This document shows, piece after piece, positions 8,968 through 16,556 of a stretch of 28,907 nucleotides of DNA (positions within the stretch are counted from its first letter, which is position 1; the number at the start of each line of letters is the position of its first letter). The notes under the pieces are model-generated. The model was not told where the DNA came from. It saw only the letters and a program-made list of their open reading frames with translations, and searched no databases. The stretch comes from a virus. Both the position numbers and the translations under genes were made by a program. Location: the IMG/VR virus record IMGVR_UViG_3300044634_002300, positions 1 through 28,907 of that record; one strand, written 5' to 3'.

Positions 8968-10866
8968 ATGCCCGTATTTCCAGTAACATATTTTGACGTT
9001 AGAAAGCTTAGGATCAGCAAAACTAGCGCTAACGGAGCTGATATTACAAAACAGCTTGAGAGCGTTGAAGAAATTATTATACCACATACAAGTAGAGTGG
9101 GTAATACTCCGTCCGCGACTCTTACATACAGAATTTATGGAAGGCAGGAACTAAGCGATTCCTATATCTTTGACGTAACAGTCGGTGGCAGTAATATCTC
9201 CGGATCAAACCAAACTGCAGTTAGTACTATCTTTGAACCTTATACTTCAGAAAACTTTGATAACTCTGACTTTAATGCCCTCTTCAACAACGCCGTTACC
9301 CCAGCTAACACCGCCAACGTTCAAAAAGTTGACTATTCTACCAATCCAAATATTCCTGTAAACATAGTTGCAATTAGGAATAATATAGCCGAGCGAGCAG
9401 ACGTTCAAGAACTCCTCCACACAAGCCCGGGTCTGATCAGCGGCCGGTACGGGGGTAAGCAGCTAACCGGACAGTTAATTAATAAATTTAGAGACGGAGA
9501 TAAGTCTTACGGTAAAACACCAGTAATAGAACACACCACTCCCTACTTCTGTATATTTGACTACATATCCGGCTTCTCACCCGAGCATAACAAAGCCAAC
9601 GCTATTGTGATATCTTACATTGTAGACGAATTAGGAAACTTAACAACCCCCGACTCACCCACCGCCCTACCGATCTTACAGCAAGGGTTCCCTTCAGACT
9701 CTGAGTTTGAGATATCAGTACAGTCTGCAGCCATAGGAGGAACAGAGGCAAAGCTCCTGGGGATGAATGAAGTTCTACGGTCAGGAGTAAGGATTGAACC
9801 TATACTCTACAGCTATACAGCCTCTCAATATCTAAAGCCAGCATACTCCGCCTCACACCAGCTTGAGTTCGATGTTGATGCCGATCTTCAAACATACGAT
9901 GCCGCAGCATCGGGATCAGGTACCCAATCACCATCAACCTCATACCCGGTTATAACTGCTGTTACTTTTTCACTCGAAAAGAAAGACGACCTAAATAACT
10001 ACAACACAAGTACCTCTAGGTATTCATTTTCCCAAGATACTCAACAGCCAGTAAAATTCTCAGCTTTCATTGAACATTTCGGTTCAGGCGTAGAACTTAG
10101 CAACGGCAGCGGCTTCCGAACAGCTGAGGTTGATTACAGGATCGAGGTGAGTAGTAACGGCACCTTTAATTCAAACACAGTTACTACTCTTGCAAGTGAA
10201 AGAGTATCTTATCGTGCTAATTCGCGACCTGATATCACTATGGAAAGCGGCTTCCGTAATTTTAACAGCGGATCAGTAGTCCGGGTAGTAGTGCAGCCTC
10301 TAGATCAAAACCTAGACACCTTGGACCTATTTGGAAGATCTTTCCAAGCAACTAGTTTTGCATCCGGATCAACGTTTGTAGCTCAATCAGATAACGGACA
10401 AGGGTTCTTCTTTACCACCGGAAGTGCTGCAAGCAACACCACCTTAACCGCCAGTATTAGTCTTTCTTCAAAATATGATAATTTATATATTGGAATAAGA
10501 AACGCAACTGCAGCAAACCAAGGATTCAACACAGTAACCCTTCCTTTTACGGTCCAGCCCGGTGACGAAATTACATTTAATAACGATGAAGCTAGAACTT
10601 TTCTAGTAACAGCCGTACAGGAACCCTCACAGAACACCGAACAGCTTCTTTACATAACTTTAAACTCGAAACCAAATAAAGCAGCCAACAAGGACTTCTT
10701 TGCCATTCGCAGATACGTCCCCACCAGTAATATGATATTAATGAAGACTGATAGAGTAAGAGGCACTCAGAGCAACGGAATACTATTCCCTAAATATCCC
10801 TCTGCTAGGCTAAAAGCAAACTACGAAAGAATAATCTCCGACCTTAAAAACAAAGGTATTTTATAA
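8968..10866 (+). CDS. large beta-rich tail/baseplate protein, unknown
   Basis: The protein has 632 residues and no sure family. It begins MPVFPVTYFDVRKLRISKT; an A-rich 13-base gap without a Shine-Dalgarno sequence precedes the ATG. The N-terminal half includes a stretch with GLISGRYGGKQLTGQLINK, conserved-looking but not identified. The rest is Ser/Thr/Asn-rich and beta-rich (for example FASGSTFVAQSDNGQGFFFT near 465-490), ending in a basic helical tail (KANYERIISDLKNKGIL). No membrane segment or signal peptide is visible. Size, composition and position suggest a virion baseplate or fibre component. Confidence 0.7.
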   Translation: MPVFPVTYFDVRKLRISKTSANGADITKQLESVEEIIIPHTSRVGNTPSATLTYRIYGRQELSDSYIFDVTVGGSNISGSNQTAVSTIFEPYTSENFDNSDFNALFNNAVTPANTANVQKVDYSTNPNIPVNIVAIRNNIAERADVQELLHTSPGLISGRYGGKQLTGQLINKFRDGDKSYGKTPVIEHTTPYFCIFDYISGFSPEHNKANAIVISYIVDELGNLTTPDSPTALPILQQGFPSDSEFEISVQSAAIGGTEAKLLGMNEVLRSGVRIEPILYSYTASQYLKPAYSASHQLEFDVDADLQTYDAAASGSGTQSPSTSYPVITAVTFSLEKKDDLNNYNTSTSRYSFSQDTQQPVKFSAFIEHFGSGVELSNGSGFRTAEVDYRIEVSSNGTFNSNTVTTLASERVSYRANSRPDITMESGFRNFNSGSVVRVVVQPLDQNLDTLDLFGRSFQATSFASGSTFVAQSDNGQGFFFTTGSAASNTTLTASISLSSKYDNLYIGIRNATAANQGFNTVTLPFTVQPGDEITFNNDEARTFLVTAVQEPSQNTEQLLYITLNSKPNKAANKDFFAIRRYVPTSNMILMKTDRVRGTQSNGILFPKYPSARLKANYERIISDLKNKGIL

Positions 10867-10871
10867 AAGAC

Positions 10872-10882
10872 ATATTTATTAG
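10872..10882 (+). promoter_or_regulatory. ATATTTATTAG motif in 32-base gap, candidate late promoter-like element
   Basis: The 10867-10898 gap lies between two structural genes and holds ATATTTATTAG followed by TATAAACC, about 27 bases before the ATG of the next gene. It is a looser version of the CTATTTATAAAGA element found in other gaps. No Shine-Dalgarno sequence is present before the ATG (CTAAAACATG). A promoter here would drive the conserved structural gene and the fibre paralogs. Confidence 0.35.
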
Positions 10883-10898
10883 TATAAACCACTAAAAC

Positions 10899-11555
10899 AT
10901 GGCATATTTAAACAACTCTGTAGTAACAGTAGATGCTATCCTAACCAAGAAAGGTAGAGAGCTTCTAGCAAGAGGCGACGGATCTTTCAGGATCACGCAA
11001 TTCGCTCTATCTGACGATGAAATCGACTACACCCTTTACAATGTAACTCATCCTTCAGGATCTTCGTACTACGGCGAGGCTATAGAGAATATGCCGCTGC
11101 TTGAAGCATTCCCGGATGAGACTCAAATTATGAAATATAAGCTTGTCACTCTTCCTAGAGGTACAGCTCGCCTACCGGTTCTTAACATTGGATATTCTTC
11201 AATCACGCTAAAGCAAGGAGCCTCTCTAGCAATTACTCCCCAGACTCTTAATTTCTTAGGAGCTAATCAAACCTTTGAACCAAGTGGCTACACAGCCACT
11301 ATTGCAGACGTAAGAGTTCTTGCAACGTTTAACGGAGTAGGTATTAATACTGAAGAGGCAAACAGGTTGAATACCACCACTACTCTTGGTACTAATGTAT
11401 CTAAGACAGTGATCGGTACTTCAATCAATCTTTCAGCTACAACAGTCAATACATTGTTTGGTACCACTACTCAACTACAGACCACCCTTACGTTAATAGG
11501 TAGAGATTCTGGAGCAAGACTCACCATTCCAGTAACCATCACTAAATCAAACTAA
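10899..11555 (+). CDS. conserved phage structural protein, unknown role
   Basis: The protein has 218 residues. The N-terminal ~100 residues are a compact block of a kind I associate with structural proteins of aquatic T4-like phages (VDAILTKKGRELLARGDGSF, then ITQFALSDDEIDYTLYN, ENMPLLEAFPDE, YKLVTLPRGT). The C-terminal half is a beta-rich Thr/Asn/Leu domain with repeated TTTL/TTQL elements. The phrase 'VDAILTKKGRELLA' resembles openings seen in tail-fibre adaptor or fibre-like proteins. It is followed after a six-base gap by two paralogous fibre-like genes, so a fibre attachment or sheath-associated role is plausible but not shown. Confidence 0.72.
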   Translation: MAYLNNSVVTVDAILTKKGRELLARGDGSFRITQFALSDDEIDYTLYNVTHPSGSSYYGEAIENMPLLEAFPDETQIMKYKLVTLPRGTARLPVLNIGYSSITLKQGASLAITPQTLNFLGANQTFEPSGYTATIADVRVLATFNGVGINTEEANRLNTTTTLGTNVSKTVIGTSINLSATTVNTLFGTTTQLQTTLTLIGRDSGARLTIPVTITKSN

Positions 11556-11561
11556 TAAGAT

Positions 11562-12590
11562 ATGTCATTTAAGAGATTCGAAGCTGACGATTTAGTAGTA
11601 AGCGCTGAGCCAGTATCAGCTCCAGTTTGGAGTACAAACACTCCAATACTTTCAACTTTTTTCACTTCCTCAACCCAGCCCACCTCCACCTCCGGGAACT
11701 ACTACCTAGATATTTATCAGACCGGATCACAGCTCAATGGCTCAGAAGTACAGCTAGCAATCGCCTACGCCGACGTTGCTGGCCTAGGAACCGCACCCTA
11801 TAACAGCGCAGTTCCGGGCTACTCCCCAACTAAAACAGTCTACGGACAATACCGCACATTGGTACTAGGTGATGAGGAGAGCTCATTTAAGTTCGGAGGT
11901 AGTATCACCAGCGATTACTTCTACGCAATTAGTATCGATAGAGACAGGTATAGAGAATCCCTACTACCGGGTACCTTTAACCTAACACTTACCAACGGCG
12001 CAAACACTCTTAAGCTTACTGACAACAGTGCAGCTACATCTACCATTCAATTCAACGATGCAGGAAGAGTTTTTCAAGTAGTGAGCGGATCAAACGGAAC
12101 TCCCGCTACGGTAGTAAACTCAACAGGCTTTACGCTAGCATCAGGATCTTACGGGTTCTTCTTACCTGATATCGGTACGATACTTTTGAGCGGTTTAGCA
12201 TTAAGCGGATCAGCAGCCCAGGGCGGTATCGGATTATCCATCAATAGAGGAACCGGATCTCTAGCCGTCACCGCAACTAATGCAGCTAGGCTCTACGACG
12301 CCATTAAGGCAGGAGCAGCATTTCAACTTAACTACCAAGAGACAGTATCTTCACAGTTTGTATTTACAAGGGTAAGAAACAGTGAGTTCAACTACTCTAC
12401 TAACCCTTCGTACATCACCGGGTCAGGAGATCTAAGGATCAGTAATATGGTAAACGCACCTCAGAGCTACATCACTTCAGTTGGTATGTATAACGACAAC
12501 AACGAACTGCTAGCGGTTGCAAAGCTATCAAGACCCCTACTAAAGGACTTCACTAAAGAAGCATTAATTAGAATTAAGCTTGATTTCTAA
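11562..12590 (+). CDS. fibre-like structural protein, paralog 1
   Basis: The protein has 342 residues. It shares a plan with the next gene. Shared features include an Asp-Arg element (AISIDRDRYRESLLPGTF here, VVDIRRDRFGEAIKPSSF there) and a C-terminal ~80-residue block, here with NYSTNPSYITGSG and then YITSVGMYNDNNELLAVAKL. The middle is Gly/Ser/Thr-rich and beta-like, as in phage fibres and short tail pins. The conserved C-terminal block, placed at the very end, could be a trimerisation or receptor-facing head. The start follows the previous stop by six bases with an AAGATATG leader. I infer a tail-fibre or baseplate pin. Confidence 0.72.
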   Translation: MSFKRFEADDLVVSAEPVSAPVWSTNTPILSTFFTSSTQPTSTSGNYYLDIYQTGSQLNGSEVQLAIAYADVAGLGTAPYNSAVPGYSPTKTVYGQYRTLVLGDEESSFKFGGSITSDYFYAISIDRDRYRESLLPGTFNLTLTNGANTLKLTDNSAATSTIQFNDAGRVFQVVSGSNGTPATVVNSTGFTLASGSYGFFLPDIGTILLSGLALSGSAAQGGIGLSINRGTGSLAVTATNAARLYDAIKAGAAFQLNYQETVSSQFVFTRVRNSEFNYSTNPSYITGSGDLRISNMVNAPQSYITSVGMYNDNNELLAVAKLSRPLLKDFTKEALIRIKLDF

Positions 12591-12594
12591 ATGA

Positions 12595-13758
12595 ATGAGT
12601 GCATTTATACGACTAAACAAGCAGGATGCATTCGTAGTACCTTATACTGCGCATAAATCATTTTCTTTACCGTTCTTCGGCGATAGCGGGAGTGCAGGTG
12701 TAGAGTTCTATATCGGAACTAGGGATAGAGCATCCCTCTTCTCTTCGGCATCCTTAAAGACACAAAATCAATACTCTAGCTTAGTATTTGATTCTATAAA
12801 CCATTTATACTATTCGAATTTCAGCTCTTCAGTAGAAAGCGGCAGTTTTGAAAATTACAACCAATCTACTTTATTTTATTCCCGTAGCCTGACTCTTATC
12901 GATAACACAGACATCTTTGTAGTAGATATTCGAAGGGATAGATTCGGGGAAGCAATCAAGCCTTCAAGCTTTACCTTTAGAACGGGTTCAATAACTATTG
13001 CTGACGATGGAGAAGGGAATTTGCAAATCGCTGACGACACCACGATCACAGTACAGGTATTAACCTTCTATTCTGAATCAGCACCATTTTCAAGCTTTAA
13101 TGACTCCTCTCAAATCACAACAGATCCAGTATCCCCACCTGCAGGGTATACATTCGCTTCAGCGTCGTGGCAAGGGACCCCTAACAAAAGCCCATTCTAT
13201 GATAACGCAGGTCCTACTCAAGTTCAGGTAATAGGTAATCGTGGAATTACCTATGATGAAAATGCAGGAGTAATGCTAACTGATAGCTCAGTTTATCAGT
13301 TCGCAGATCCAACACCCGACGCTGGGCCCGTAGAGATACTTTTTGTTTCAAGCTCTAATGTAGATTATAGCATAGGGGGACGTACTAACGTAGGTAATAT
13401 TTTCTACCCGCACGGGATATGCGTTATCAGCAAAACCGATCAACTAGTATCCTTGTTAAAAGACTCTGTCGGCTACGGTACTAATGTAAACTGGCAAACC
13501 TCTCATACCATCTTCCAGCATCAGTACCGCTGTCGGGTAAATGAAAGCAGTCTTAATTACTCCCAGAACCCTTCTATCAAATCAGGCAGCAACGGAGATA
13601 CTTACAATTTTGCTACCGGGAGCTACTTCCAACCCTACATCACAACGGTAGGACTTTACAACGATTCAAACGAACTCATAGCAGTAGCTAAGCTAGGTCA
13701 ACCGATACCTAAATCCAGGTACACGGATATGACTTTTGTTATCGCACTAGATATTTAA
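12595..13758 (+). CDS. fibre-like structural protein, paralog 2
   Basis: The protein has 387 residues and is a diverged tandem copy of the preceding gene. It shares the central Asp-Arg element and the C-terminal block (NYSQNPSIKSGSN and then YITTVGLYNDSNELIAVAKL), while the middle differs strongly. This pattern, with a conserved frame and a variable centre, is usual for adhesins that evolve by duplication. ATG 12595 is used; an ATG at 12591 is in another frame. No signal peptide or membrane segment is present. Tail-fibre or pin function is inferred. Confidence 0.72.
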   Translation: MSAFIRLNKQDAFVVPYTAHKSFSLPFFGDSGSAGVEFYIGTRDRASLFSSASLKTQNQYSSLVFDSINHLYYSNFSSSVESGSFENYNQSTLFYSRSLTLIDNTDIFVVDIRRDRFGEAIKPSSFTFRTGSITIADDGEGNLQIADDTTITVQVLTFYSESAPFSSFNDSSQITTDPVSPPAGYTFASASWQGTPNKSPFYDNAGPTQVQVIGNRGITYDENAGVMLTDSSVYQFADPTPDAGPVEILFVSSSNVDYSIGGRTNVGNIFYPHGICVISKTDQLVSLLKDSVGYGTNVNWQTSHTIFQHQYRCRVNESSLNYSQNPSIKSGSNGDTYNFATGSYFQPYITTVGLYNDSNELIAVAKLGQPIPKSRYTDMTFVIALDI

Positions 13759-13762
13759 TATC

Positions 13763-14215
13763 ATGACAGAACCTACCTGGACTTACAAGGGTAGGATGAT
13801 CACTAAAATTTCCGATATGCCGGAAGGCACTTACGGATTTATCTACCAGATCACCCACACCCCTACCAACAAAAAATATATCGGCAAGAAAGTCATGTAC
13901 TTTACCCGGAAGGTTAAGCTCACCAAAAAAGAGATCGCCGAACAGACTGGCCCTGGCCGCAAGCCTATCACCAAGTTAGTCACCAAAGAAAGTGACTGGG
14001 CTAGTTACTACGGATCCAACAAAGAGTTCTTATCTTTAACCAGAACCTTCCCTAAAGAAGAATTCCAGAAAGAGATTTTAGAACTTGCTACCGGTAAAAA
14101 GATGCTTACTTACTATGAGTGTAAATATTTATTTAAATACGGTGCCATTGAGAATAATCAGTTATACTACAACGATAACATATTAGGTAAATTCTACAGG
14201 AAAGATTTTATATGA
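13763..14215 (+). CDS. GIY-YIG-like endonuclease (Seg-type, small)
   Basis: The protein has 150 residues. The N-terminal part carries a GIY-YIG-like signature: Y24-G25-F26-I27-Y28 followed by K38-Y39-I40-G41. Next come a basic region (VKLTKKEIAEQTGPGRKPIT) and an ASYYGSNKEF segment, as in Seg-like phage nucleases, where a Tyr-Gly-Ser element follows the Arg/Lys region. A downstream EFQKEILELATG helix and a Glu in TYYECKYLF are candidate catalytic Glu positions. GIY-YIG enzymes cut DNA, often as homing endonucleases. No C-terminal DNA-binding repeat is visible, so it may be a free-standing nuclease or a structure-specific enzyme. The stop overlaps the next start (ATGA). Confidence 0.75.
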   Translation: MTEPTWTYKGRMITKISDMPEGTYGFIYQITHTPTNKKYIGKKVMYFTRKVKLTKKEIAEQTGPGRKPITKLVTKESDWASYYGSNKEFLSLTRTFPKEEFQKEILELATGKKMLTYYECKYLFKYGAIENNQLYYNDNILGKFYRKDFI

Positions 14216-14751
14216 AACTAATCCAAGCACTTCTTACTGAGAGCACTTACTCTAAGATCAAAGATGCTTTTAAAGCAGCTGGAGCTACTTATGTAGGAGC
14301 AGGATCTGAAGGAGTTGTTTATAATGCACCCAATCCCGTACCGGAATTCGGTTACCAGCCTAAAGAAGGGTATCTAGTTAAAATCACCCAGGATGACATC
14401 GAAATGCAAGCTATGGTAAAAGCCCAGGGTAAAAAATTTAAATACCTAGCAAACATCGGTAAGGCAGTTAAGATGGAAAAAGGAGGGTGGTATCAAATCG
14501 AAAACCTGCAGCCAGTCTCTCAGGAATACTCTCAGGAAATTAAAAAGAACGTTCGTATATTAGATCAGTTCTTTAGCGAAGGAGATAAGAGCCTACTTTC
14601 AAACCTATCCCCGTACCTGCAGAAGGTCTTTACCGGTGCAAGGGAGGAGCTGGTTCAAACCGGCATTGATCCTGAAGAAGTTGATATGTTTGGAGATGAC
14701 AACAACGTAATGGCAACCGCCGACGGTCAAATAAAGTTAATCGACTATTAA
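14212..14751 (+). CDS. minimal protein-kinase-like protein with CTS-like N-terminus
   Basis: The protein has 179 residues. It begins MKLIQALLTES, where L8-T9-E10|S11 matches the T4 capsid-targeting signal and cleavage pattern. After it comes a glycine-rich loop G29-A-G31-S-E-G34-V-V-Y, followed by a beta-3-like YLVKITQ, which could hold the ATP-binding Lys. Near the C-terminus, DDNNVMATADGQIKLIDY resembles the Asn and 'D-[FY]-G' metal-binding parts of eukaryotic-like kinases (LIDY in place of DFG). The total length is well below a normal kinase (~250 residues), so it may be a minimal or degenerate kinase fold. The start overlaps the nuclease gene by four bases. If the N-terminal signal is real, it would be packaged in the head. 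Confidence 0.68.
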   Translation: MKLIQALLTESTYSKIKDAFKAAGATYVGAGSEGVVYNAPNPVPEFGYQPKEGYLVKITQDDIEMQAMVKAQGKKFKYLANIGKAVKMEKGGWYQIENLQPVSQEYSQEIKKNVRILDQFFSEGDKSLLSNLSPYLQKVFTGAREELVQTGIDPEEVDMFGDDNNVMATADGQIKLIDY

Positions 14752-14808
14752 GTTGGTTCGGAACGGTTTCGTTCTTATATTAAGGTTATAACTATGTAAT
14801 GCCTCCGC
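14752..14808 (+). promoter_or_regulatory. 57-base gap with short hairpin, boundary before primase
   Basis: This is the longest gene-free gap in the window. A perfect five-base stem GAACG/CGTTC with loop GTTT (14761-14774, extendable by one G-T pair) sits in GGAACGGTTTCGTTCT, followed by TATATTAAGG and TATAACTATG. It has no long U-run, so at best it is a weak terminator. It could instead mark a promoter and start of the primase unit. No Shine-Dalgarno sequence precedes ATG 14809. Confidence 0.3.
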
Positions 14809-15732
14809 ATGGAGAATCCTATACTGCTAAGCGCAATCGAGAACGTACTGGGGAAATCTAATAAGAGGGCCCGGGATAACTATGCATTTAGTTGTCCGTT
14901 CTGCAACCATCGTAAACCCAAGCTTGAGATCAAGCTGAGTACTAACGAGAAGGGGGAGAATCCGTGGGAGTGCTGGGTTTGTAGTGCCCGGGGTAGGACT
15001 GTTAAGTCTCTGCTAAGGCAGATGAAGCTAGGTAAGGATGAAGCGAACCAGGTCTTAAAGCTTGTTAGGAAAGGAGAGACAGCTGACTACGAGGTTACCT
15101 TTGTAGAGCTTCCTAAAGAGTTTCAACCCCTCTCTACCGCCACCCGGACTTCCGTTATTGCAAACAAGATCAGGAACTACCTCTATAAAAGAGGTCTTAC
15201 CGAGAACGACTTTTTAAAATATAACATCGGCTACTGCACCACCGGAGATTATGCTGGAAGGATCATCGTACCTTCATACGATGAAAATAATCAGCTAAAC
15301 TTCTTTGTTGGCAGGACCTTTGAGAATAATTATTTTAAGTACAAGAATCCTCCCGCATCCAAGGATGTGATAGGATTTGAGAATTTAATTAACTGGGACC
15401 AGCCCGTCATCTTAGTTGAAGGAGTCTTCGATGCCATGGCTGTTAAACGTAATGCTGTCCCGATCTTAGGTAAGTCCTTATCTAAGAGTTTAATGTTAAA
15501 ATTAGTGTCAAACAAGGTTCAAGACATTTATATAGCATTGGATAAAGATGCTTTAAAAAGTGCGCTACGGTACTCTGAGCAATTCCTTGCTATGGGTAAA
15601 CGAGTGTTCCTTGTTGACATGATCGATAAAGATCCTTCACAGATGGGTTTTACTACTTTCACCCACCATATTCAACAGTCCCAGGAGCTGACTTTCAGTG
15701 ACCTCCTCCGACACAAATTAGCTTTCGTATGA
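14809..15732 (+). CDS. DNA primase, zinc finger plus Toprim (T4 gp61-type)
   Basis: The protein has 307 residues. The N-terminus has a zinc ribbon with C29-P-F-C32 and C55-W-V-C58. The centre (about 95-190) is the primase core with KYNIGYCTTGDYAGRIIVPS. A Toprim domain follows, with E204-G-V-F-D208 (catalytic Glu and Asp) and an ALDKDA element at D245/D247, then VDMIDKDPSQMG near 265. These match the DnaG-type primases of T4-like phages, which synthesise RNA primers with the phage helicase. The enzyme is small and single-purpose, with no fused helicase. No other start is possible in frame because an upstream TAA lies at 14797. It is coupled to the nuclease gene by an ATGA overlap (15729/15732). 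Confidence 0.9.
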   Translation: MENPILLSAIENVLGKSNKRARDNYAFSCPFCNHRKPKLEIKLSTNEKGENPWECWVCSARGRTVKSLLRQMKLGKDEANQVLKLVRKGETADYEVTFVELPKEFQPLSTATRTSVIANKIRNYLYKRGLTENDFLKYNIGYCTTGDYAGRIIVPSYDENNQLNFFVGRTFENNYFKYKNPPASKDVIGFENLINWDQPVILVEGVFDAMAVKRNAVPILGKSLSKSLMLKLVSNKVQDIYIALDKDALKSALRYSEQFLAMGKRVFLVDMIDKDPSQMGFTTFTHHIQQSQELTFSDLLRHKLAFV

Positions 15733-16511
15733 TTTATCCAGGTTCCAATTTTCTTTTAGAGCATAAGCAAAAACGCATTCAGTTCGACGGAGAGCTAAAG
15801 CAGATCACTCTGCCGGACCGCCGGGTTTACAGAAGAGGCGAAGGCCTTTATTATCCCTCCGTTACTACGATCCTGCAGTACATGCCCAAAAATAAGTTCT
15901 TTGAGCAGTGGATCAAGGACGTAGGTCATAACGCCGATCTCATTATGAGAAGGGCAGGTGAAGAAGGGACGGCAGTCCACAATGCAGCCGAGGAGCTGAT
16001 CAAAGGCGGGGAAGTCCAGTGGATGGATGACTACGGCAAGGCTAAGTACTCGCTGCTGGTATGGCAGATGATCAATAAATTCGTTGAAGCTTGGAAGGCT
16101 ATGGCCCCTGACGTCATTGCTACCGAAGAATTTACCTTCTCAGACGTCCATAAGTACGCCGGTACTGCTGATATCATTGCCAAGATTGGTGATGAGGTTT
16201 GGTTGCTGGATATCAAGACTTCTAACTCCCTACATAAATCTCACGAACTACAGCTATCGGCTTATGCCAAGGCCTGGGAGGAGATGTACGGGCAGAAGAT
16301 CGACCGGACAGGTATCATCTGGCTAAAATCAACTAAGAGAACTGCCTCTAACAAGGACGGAGCATTCCAGGGTAAGGGATGGGAGCTTAAAGTAGTTGAT
16401 AACATCGATGAGAACTTTGAACTGTTCCAGCTCATCTATAAACTCTACCTTTTAGAGCATCCTGCCGACGAACCATCCTTTCAGACATATCCTTTATCGG
16501 TAAAGTTGTAA
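15729..16511 (+). CDS. PD-(D/E)XK nuclease, RecB/Cas4-like
   Basis: The protein has 260 residues. It has the motifs of the RecB-family nuclease fold: an N-terminal Y-P-S-V-T-T-I-L segment, a GTAVHNAAEEL element with the motif His, then KYAGTAD with D148, then WLLDIKTS with D161-I-K163 (the D...D/E-x-K core) and a QLSAYAKAW motif IV. Such proteins act as exonucleases or helper nucleases in DNA repair and recombination. No Cas4-type Cys cluster is visible. It starts inside the primase stop (ATGA overlap), so primase and nuclease make one unit. It is followed by a 45-base gap with a perfect eight-base inverted repeat. Confidence 0.88.
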   Translation: MIYPGSNFLLEHKQKRIQFDGELKQITLPDRRVYRRGEGLYYPSVTTILQYMPKNKFFEQWIKDVGHNADLIMRRAGEEGTAVHNAAEELIKGGEVQWMDDYGKAKYSLLVWQMINKFVEAWKAMAPDVIATEEFTFSDVHKYAGTADIIAKIGDEVWLLDIKTSNSLHKSHELQLSAYAKAWEEMYGQKIDRTGIIWLKSTKRTASNKDGAFQGKGWELKVVDNIDENFELFQLIYKLYLLEHPADEPSFQTYPLSVKL

Positions 16512-16512
16512 G

Positions 16513-16549
16513 CTATTTATAAAGAGCCTATCTTTAGGTAGATAAATAG
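16513..16549 (+). promoter_or_regulatory. inverted repeat CTATTTAT...ATAAATAG before nucleotidyltransferase gene
   Basis: CTATTTAT (16513-16520) and ATAAATAG (16542-16549) are perfect inverted repeats around a 21-base centre with an inner CCTA/TAGG pair, so the RNA could fold into a hairpin. The left arm is part of the recurring CTATTTATAAAG motif. The right arm gives GATAAATA on the coding strand, close to the T4 late box TATAAATA, eight bases before ATG 16557. The site lies at the end of the primase-nuclease unit and could combine a terminator and a promoter. Confidence 0.45.
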
Positions 16550-16556
16550 TAAAAAA

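Noticed and set aside
8845-9087. 80-codon open frame on the minus strand across a gene border
   Set aside because: It overlaps two well-supported + strand genes, and its translation has no recognisable motif. All other genes run on the + strand.
12591-12594. Alternative ATG at 12591 for the second fibre gene
   Set aside because: It lies in a different frame from the fibre gene, giving a reading (MNECIYTTK) unrelated to it.
14752-14808. Strong rho-independent terminator in the gap before the primase
   Set aside because: The hairpin stem is only five or six base pairs and lacks a following U-run, so it is listed as a weak regulatory candidate only.
15729-16511. Cas4 with CRISPR adaptation role
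   Set aside because: The RecB-type motifs fit, but the Cys cluster usual for Cas4 is not visible and no CRISPR repeats are in the window.
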